Made by a program: the position numbers and the translations under genes. A stretch of DNA of 64,000 nucleotides from Lichina pygmaea (Eukaryota; Ascomycota; Lichinomycetes; Lichinales; Lichinaceae): positions 62,001-126,000 of the forward strand of contig OY730170.1 of assembly GCA_963422465.1 (NCBI GenBank), in the 5' to 3' direction. The number at the start of each line of letters is the position of its first letter. Within the stretch, counting starts at the first letter, position 1. The notes below the pieces were generated by a model. The model saw only the letters and a program-made list of their open reading frames with translations, made no database searches and had not been told where the DNA came from. This document shows, one piece after another, positions 57,334 to 64,000 of this stretch.

Positions 57334-57952
57334 CAGGCATGCTTTTCACTGGACAGAAGATTGAGATGTGACCTTGGTTCCCACAGTAGAAGCAGAGGCC
57401 TTTGCTTTGGTGATGTTCTCACTCTTCTGGTGTCAGCTTAGAGTGGCTGAGATCCATGGTAGGACTTGGTGGCTGTGGTGTGAAGGCTGGCTTGATAAAC
57501 CCTGGATGCAGAACTGAAGCTCCTGACTGTGGAACTGAGGCTTGGGTGGGAGGTGCTTGACATAGATAGTGAGAGTTGGCAGAAGTGGTACACAACTGGT
57601 TGTCCTGCAGCTGGCATTCCTCAATAAGCTTCTGATAGCTGATGTCCTTGAGGTTGATGCTGACAAGCTGCTTGGCAAGCTCTTCAGAGACAGTGCATTG
57701 AAGATGGCACTTCAAGGCCTTGTCATTGGAGCCTGTGCGTGGAGCATACTGATTGAACTCTGTGAAGAACTTGGCAAAGGAACAGTTGGTCTGACGCAAG
57801 GTGATGAGCTTTCTCTGAGCTAGGAACTCTGGGTCTGGGTTGGAGAAGGTGTTCCAGAGATCTTGGACAATGTTGTGCCAGTCAATGTACTGGCCAGCCG
57901 TGATCTTAGCTGAGATGTAGGACTGCGCAGTGCCAGTTGTGCGTGAAAAGAC
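57334..57952 (-). mobile_element. Element B, piece 4 (gag)
   Basis: Minus strand. 57799-57419 reads a gag region (FAKFFTEFNQYAP, then LKCHLQCTVSEELAKQLVSI) resembling Ty3/gypsy capsid. A CCHC knuckle CFYCGNQGHISIFC follows at about 57400-57355, beside the C insertion. The N-terminal gag and 5' LTR of B lie beyond A6, outside the window. Confidence 0.8.
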
Positions 57953-58446
57953 TGTTGCAGTCTGTACCGTACCATCCTATCCGAGTATAGGGTTAGGGCG
58001 AGAGGTGGAAGGTGGGTTGGTTCTTGTAGGAGAGGAGTGTCAAGGAGCACAAAGGAGTTTGGTGGAATGTGGTGGTGGTGACACCTGATCAACAGCTTTG
58101 TACAAAAGGATTGTATTGAAGTAGATCTAGTTGTCTGGATCACAACATGAGTTGAAGATGATTGTTCCATAGGGGAACTATCGCCAGACTATATAGTGCT
58201 CAGTTTGTGAGCACAGTGAGCTCTGCTCACTTTGCTCACTTTTCATGCACACTGTGGTGAGCTGGGTGAGCTCTGCTCACTTTGCTCACTTGTTCGTGCA
58301 TATGCATGCTGCGGCAAGCACCCCCTGGTTTGTCTTGCCAGTCATGTGACTGGTTCCTGTGCCACACTGTCTGGTACTTCTGTCCAGTATTCTGTCTGCT
58401 GCTTTCTGTGAGTATATAAAGACTGTGTTCCTCCTGGGTCATAACA
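57953..58446 (-). repeat. A6 3' LTR
   Basis: 494 bp with only two U3 units. The antisense TATA box GTATATAAAG lies near 58411-58420, followed by the pyrimidine-rich leader and the antisense frame. Confidence 0.9.
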
Positions 58447-58489
58447 CTATCCTCCTCTCCATCTTTCATTATCTTGATGAAATCTGGTC

Positions 58490-58804
58490 ATACCTCTAAA
58501 GTCATGTGCGACTGTTGGCCAAACTCAGCTTGCTACTCAAATCCACAATCAGGGTTTTGTTTTGTGTACGCCCTGCGACTTTTGTGTTCTCTGTGGTCGT
58601 CCATGCTTCCAGATGCCGGGAGAAGACAATAAGTTGAAATGTGCTGTGTGCACTCGGCGTGGAAGGTCTTGTGTCTCTGTGTCCTGGGAATCTCTGAACA
58701 TGTCCCAGGACAACCTCCGTGAGGATGTGGCTGCTGACAAGGCAACATGCGATGCACTCTTCAAACAACTTGCCACAGTGCAGGCTTGTCTGTCTCAGAA
58801 GTGA
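58490..58804 (+). other. A6 antisense Zn2Cys6 frame
   Basis: 105 codons, plus strand. From 58562 it is open over all six cluster cysteines (CDFCVLCGRPC, then CAVCTRRGRSC) and the helical tail to 58804. Confidence 0.58.
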
Positions 58805-58931
58805 AAGGTGTTGGAGGGTGCTGAGGTCTGTGCAAGGCAGAAGCTTCAGTGCTTGGTGAAAGAGATGGAGTCAGATGGCAAGGATTTGACTTGATCAGTC
58901 ATTGACACATCTCTCCTGCAGGCCAAGCTGT

Positions 58932-61900
58932 TCAGTCCTGCTCCTGCCAAAACTGTTGCAGAAGAAGCTGGCAGTTCGCGAGGTTCTTGAGTGGTTCCCA
59001 GGTATTTTCCGAGTCTGGGTATCCTTTCCACTTGACAAGGTATTGCTGACTTTTTCTAGCCAGGATCTGTTCAACTTCGAACTCTTGTTCTTCTTCAGGT
59101 TGATAATGGAATGTTTCCTGCAAGGGTGTGCTCTGGTCAGCTAGTTCAATCATCAATATATGAAAGTTTGGATAGACTCTGGCATCCCTTGGTAGTCGTA
59201 TCTTGATGTTGACTGGTCCTGTTTTTTCTTCGACTGAAAATAGTCCGATCTTGATGTTGTCAAGTTTCTTTGTCTTCCAATTTCTTGTGAGGAGGTAGAC
59301 TTTATCCCCCTTCTTTAGCTGAGGTGCCATTTTCGATTTCTTGTCTATTTGATGTTGCATTCTTTCTGAGGTCTCTTGGAGGTAGTGCCTCATTATCGTG
59401 TGTGTTTGTTGTAGGAGCTTGTCATGTTGGAGTGCTTTCTCCGTGTTTGGTGAAGCTCTGCTTGGCATCCCGATATTCGCATGTTGTCCAAAATTAGCAA
59501 AAAATAGTGATTCCTTTGTTGAGTCTGATCTGTGCTGGTTGATTGCCAGCTGTGCCACCAGTAATAACTGTACCCAATTGCTGTGGGTCTGGTTGATGTA
59601 ATGCTGTAAGTAAGTCTCCAGGACTTGGTTTGCTCACTCTGTCTGGCTGTCAGTTTGTGGGTGATAGGCTGTAGACATTTTGGGTTTTGTTCCCATGGCT
59701 GCACTGATTGTCTTCCAGTAGTTAGATGTGAAGAGTTTGTCTCTGTCTGTAATAATCATGATCAGAACTCTGTGGTCTCTGACCAATCTGTCCAGTAAGA
59801 GGTGTCCCAACTGTTCTGCTGTGTGGGTCTCCTTGAATGGTACTGCTATTAGATATTTTGTGAATCTGTGCACTATCACCATAATCAAGTTGTAGGTGAT
59901 TCCTGTGACTGGGTCTTTGGACTTGGGTAGCTTTGTGATGAAGTCCATTGACATGTCTTCCCACAGGCCTCTCGGTATCATGTTCAGATATCCTTCTCTG
60001 TATGGCTTATGTCTTCCATGTTTATTTTTCTGGCATAGTAGACACTTGCTGATGTAGTTTGTGACATGTTGTCAGAGGTTAATGACATTGTTCCCTGCCT
60101 ATTGGATAAGGTCTGTGGTCTTAGAGATTCCTGGGTGACCATGTGCTGGATTATCGTGGTAGTTCCTTATTAGTTCTTCAGTGTCTTCTGCCGTGAGCTT
60201 GTTGATCTGTGGTTGAGGCACCAGGTTTCCTTGCTGGTCCTGCTGTAAGATTGTTCCTTGGTGTTCATCATCTTCTATGTGGTCTTTTTGTCAGCTTAGT
60301 GCGTCTGCTCTCCTATTGTCTTGTCCAGGGGTGTACAAGATCTTGAACTTGTGTTGCTCTAGGAGTTCAGTCCATCTGACTTGCTGTCTGTTCAGCTTCT
60401 TGGTTGTTGTGAATGTTGTCAGATTCTTGTGGTCTGTGAGAACAGTGAGTTCAGAACTGCTTTCCGTGTACACTCTCCAGTGTTCAAGTGTGTTGACAAC
60501 TGCCAGTAGCTCTTTGTCGTGGATATCATAGTTTTGTTCTGCTTGTGTTATTTTTTGTGAGTAGTAGGCATCTGGGTGCCACTTGCTGTCTGCCTGTTGG
60601 CATAGACATGCTCCCACTGCCTGATCTGAAGTGTCTGTCTTGATTTGTGTCAGTTGGCCTGTCTTGAAGTTGAGGAGAACTGGTTCCTTGGCGCAAGTGT
60701 CCTTGAGCTGTTGGAATGCTTTTTGTTATCTCTCCGTCCACCAGTACTCCACGTCCTTCTTTGTGAGTTCTGTCAGTAGTGTTACTATCTGTGAGTAGTT
60801 CTTTAAGAACTGTCAGTTGAAGTTGGCAAATCCTAGGAAGGCTTGTACTTCCTTAACTGATGTCAGTGTTGGCTATTGCTGAATCACTTTGATTTTCTCA
60901 GGGTCAATCTTGATCCCTTCGATTCCTATGATGTATCTGAGGAATTCAACTTCTGGTTTGTTGAACTCACATTTCTTCAGGTTGAGCTTGAGCCCTGCCT
61001 GTTGTAGGCATTGTAGAACATCCTTCACATGTTTGGTATGTTCCTGTTGTGTGTTCGAGTAGACAAGAATATCATCCAGGTAGGTGATAGCTGTTTGGTC
61101 CAGGTGTGCTCTGATGATGTTATTGATCAATGCTTGACATGCTGCTGGTGTGTTTGTGAGTCTGAATAGCATCACCAGATACTTGTAGTGTCTGTATCAG
61201 GTTCTGAAGGCTGTCTTCTATTCTTCTCCTTCTTTTATGCGTATCAGATTGTATACTTCTTTCAAGTCCAGCTTGGTAAAGATTGTAGCTTGGCTGATCC
61301 TGTCTTGCAATTTGTTCACATTTGGCAACAGATATCAGTTCTTGATGGTAATGTTGTTGAGTTTTCTGTAATCCACACAAAGTTGAAGACTTCCATCTTT
61401 CTTTGGTGCAATTAGTATCAGGTATCCTGCTGGCAATTGAGATTCTTGAATGAAACTCTTTTTCAGGTTTTCCTCCAGATACTTGCGAAGTACTTGGAGC
61501 TCTTTCTCTGATAACTGGTAAATTGGTCCAAATCCTGGCTCTGTCCCTGGTTGCAACTTGATCTCATGATCCCAAGGTTGGTGCTTAGGCAACACTGCTG
61601 TTGTTGTCTCTTCCTGAAAGAGGTTATCATACCCAGGTCAGTACTCTTCAGGGATCTCCAGAGGGTTAACAACTTCTTCTCTCTTCATCTCTGACTGTTT
61701 GGCCATCTGGTTCCGGGGTATGCCTGTTGAGGCAGACCTTTTCTCTTGAGAGTTGTCCTTTCTGTCAGTGAGGTTCTACTGAGGACTCCTTCCCTCATCT
61801 GTCCACACCTTCTGCGGCTGGTAACAGGTCCAAGCTGTGTTGTTAGTGCAGTTCCTAAACATGAGTACTCCTGTCCTCCAGTTAACAACTGGGTTGTGCT

Positions 61901-62707
61901 TCTTTAGCCAAGGCATCCCCAAATAGATATCCTGAGTGGCCAACTCAACAATATCAAGGTGGATCCTTTCAGCATAGTGTCCAGTAACTATTTCCATTGG
62001 CTGCGTCTCATGGCAGACTAGCTCTCTCTGTCCATTTGCCATCGTGAGCTGATAGGGCTGCTGCTTGCGTCTCCTTCCAGTGCCGAGGGTATTGTAAAGT
62101 TGTCTCAAGATGTAGTTTCCACTGGCTCCAGAGTCAACAAGTGCGTATGTCTGTACTGGCGTGTTGGCATGTAGTGACACAGGTAATCGCAGGTGCTTTG
62201 CGTTGCTAGGGGTCATGTTGTTGAGCTCCCAATGTCGCCCCTTGACAAGGGAGTTCAGTCTTTTCCTGATTGAAGTGTCTTTCCACTGACTGGGCAATAG
62301 GTCCAGCCATTCCCATCAGTTCTGAGGAATCTGTTCATGAATTTGTCTTGCTGATACTTGTCACATCCAGGCTTAAGGCAGTACTGCCAATTGTTGATGT
62401 AGCAGTTGTGGTTGTTGCCTTGCTGTAGGAACATGAGGTGTTCATGCCAGTCATGTGTGTGCCTGGGGAATGCGGTGTGTTGGTGTTTGTCCCAAAGGTG
62501 GATCTCACATGCATCCTTCTTGCAATTGACCCAATGCTTGTGGCAGGTGGCGTGGTAGGGTGAATGTTCTCCATACCTTCGTAGTTGTTCGTGGTAGGTG
62601 CAGTAGTGCTTTGTGCAAAACCTCCACTGTAGTTCGCTGTGCTGTAGATTTCGTGGGTCCATGCTGTAAGCATAGCTTCCTTGTGGTATTTCTTCTTTGA
62701 TAGACAT
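58932..62707 (-). pseudogene. A6 Cys/His module and pol remnant
   Basis: Cys/His module, protease (LVDSGASGNYI), RT with YLDD (near 61085), RNase H, integrase and chromodomain in family order. Broken. Confidence 0.84.
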
Positions 62708-62926
62708 GGGTTTGTCTCAGTCCCTATCAGAGGTGGTTAAGGGCTCCTGTCCCTTATCCTGACCTGTCTGTTCTGGTAGGTCCTTGCCTCCTGATGTTGC
62801 CAGTTGGTGGGCTGCTTCCAATGTCTGATTGTAGTTGTCCTATTGTTTGAGGGATAGCTGAGCCTCTCCTGGTGGGTCCTCTGGCTCAATGACATTCCAG
62901 TCTCTGTTGAGTGTATTAAGTTGCTG

Positions 62927-63754
62927 TCAGTGCATCTTGTTCTTTGAACAACAGTCTTTCACCATGTGGCCTAGCTTGCCACAGGCATAGCACTTCAGTG
63001 CTTTCCTCTTTTTGTTGTTCCTTCCCTTTGTGAACCTTCCCTTGTAGTGGACTGCATCCAGTTCCATAGGTGCATAGCCATATGGGTCATGTAGTGGTGC
63101 CTTGTTAGGTGGCTTGTAGTGGTTGCTCATATGCCATGTGGGGTGGCTGTATCCTCTGTCGTGGTGTTTCTCCATCACTCTCTCAAATAGTTTGTTATTG
63201 ATGTTGATTGCTTGTGTGATGAGTTTGTCCAGTGTGTCAACCACTTGTCTGTCAAAGGTGATTTCATCCTTCATGTTTTCCTTGAGTCCACGTCAGTACA
63301 TGACTATCAGGGTGTTGTTGTCCCAGTCAGTCAGTACTGAGTATTGTTTGAACTGTGTGGTGTACTCTGCGGCTGAGTGTTGTTGTTTGATGTGCTGGAT
63401 TATTTGTATAGCCACTTTGTCTTTGTTAGATAGTCCAAGGATTCTTTTGATCTTATCCTTGAATCACGTCTATTTTGTTATCTATTCTGTTGTGCTGTCA
63501 TAGTCTCTGTTTCCTGAGAGATGTTTGTTGACGTAGGGCTTGATCTATTGATAAGCATTGCCTCTCATGTAAGTGGTTGTGAAGAGGGGCCACTTTTCCT
63601 TAGGCAGCTTCATCTCTGGTTGGAATTGAAAGTAGACTTGGAGTTGCATAAGCCAGTCGTCAACCTTGTTTCTTTCACCATAGAACAGGTCTGGCTTGGC
63701 AACACTAATCTTTCCATCTGGGAAGTTGGGGTTGGTTACTCCTGAGGTACTCAT
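62927..63754 (-). pseudogene. A6 gag remnant
   Basis: Collinear with A1 gag, with the CCHC knuckle CYACGKLGHMVKDC near 62990-62950. Broken. Confidence 0.8.
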
Positions 63755-63772
63755 CCTTGAGGGTCTTCAAAG

Positions 63773-64000
63773 TGTTGCAGTCTGTACTGTACTGTCCTAT
63801 CTGAGTATAGGGTTAGGGTGAGAGGTGGAAGGCGGGTTGGTTCTCGCAGGAGAGGAGTGTCAAGGAGTGCGAAGGGGTTTGGTGGAACATGGTGGTGGTG
63901 ACACCTGATCAACAGCTTCGTACAAAAGGATTGTATTGAAGTAAATCTAGTTGTCTGGATCACAACATGAGTTGAAGACAATTGTTCCATAGGGAAACTA
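63773..64000 (-). repeat. A6 5' LTR, partial
   Basis: 228 bp of U5, R and the start of U3 up to the window end; matches the other family A LTRs. Confidence 0.88.

Larger units (their letters stand above)
57953..64000 (-). mobile_element. Element A6: family A, nested in B, runs off the window
   Basis: Minus orientation. 3' LTR 57953-58446; the 5' LTR starts at 63773 and is cut by the window end. Left flank AAGAC. On the minus strand: gag 63754-62927, Cys/His module 62707-62255, protease about 62210-61776, RT 61595-60830, RNase H about 60770-60291, integrase about 60090-59300, chromodomain about 59080-58950, and antisense frame 58490-58804 on the plus strand. Broken in many places, but integrase to chromodomain reads openly for over 200 residues. 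Confidence 0.92.

Noticed and set aside
57016-57441. Plus-strand frames of 141 and 96 residues over the C LTR
   Set aside because: They are LTR sequence including the poly-G run and tandem units; the same frames occur in the 3' LTR at 51091-51483.

Overview
The window comes from a filamentous ascomycete (Pezizomycotina). The evidence is short GT-AG introns (56 to 95 nt) with CTAAC/CTGAC-type branch sites, a Syt1-type Sec7-PH Arf exchange factor, a RING+PHD protein of PHRF1 type, chromodomain Ty3/gypsy elements, a Tad1-like LINE, and transition-dominated decay of repeats that looks like repeat-induced point mutation (RIP). I cannot name the species.

Positions 1-13134 are the host-like flank. 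Two well-supported genes lie in tandem on the minus strand: a RING-H2/PHD protein (3959 to 2035, one intron) and a Sec7-PH Arf-GEF (9623 to 5224, two introns). Between them sit two inverted copies of a 175-bp Tc1/mariner-type MITE and a fragment of LINE ORF1. From 9.6 to 13.1 kb there is gene-poor DNA rich in GTAC palindromes and the remains of two unidentified spliced genes. The second of these is cut by the first LTR element.

Positions 13135-64000 are almost wholly nested retroelements. Family A (Ty3/gypsy with chromodomain) is present six times (A1-A6). A1 and A2 are joined head to tail through one shared LTR. A3, with a different U3, sits inside A2. A Tad1-like LINE (32253-33923) follows A2. 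An older gypsy element of another family (B, minus strand) starts at 33924 and is split into four visible pieces by A4, A5, one copy of a third gypsy family (C) and A6. The last runs off the window. Five-base target duplications support A3, A4, A5 and, with one mismatch, C.

The most interesting signal is in the 3' part of families A and C. Between pol and the 3' LTR, on the strand opposite gag-pol, each carries a small reading frame of about 103-127 codons. All encode the spacing C-X2-C-X6-C-X(8-11)-C-X2-C-X6-C, which is the fungal Gal4-type Zn(II)2Cys6 pattern, followed by a helical or coiled-coil tail. In family A an antisense TATA box lies about 35 nt inside the LTR edge, in both unrelated U3 types. 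Both families also look self-primed: 8 bases of the primer-binding site match the predicted 5' end of their own transcript. Both share an unnamed paired Cys/His module between gag and protease.
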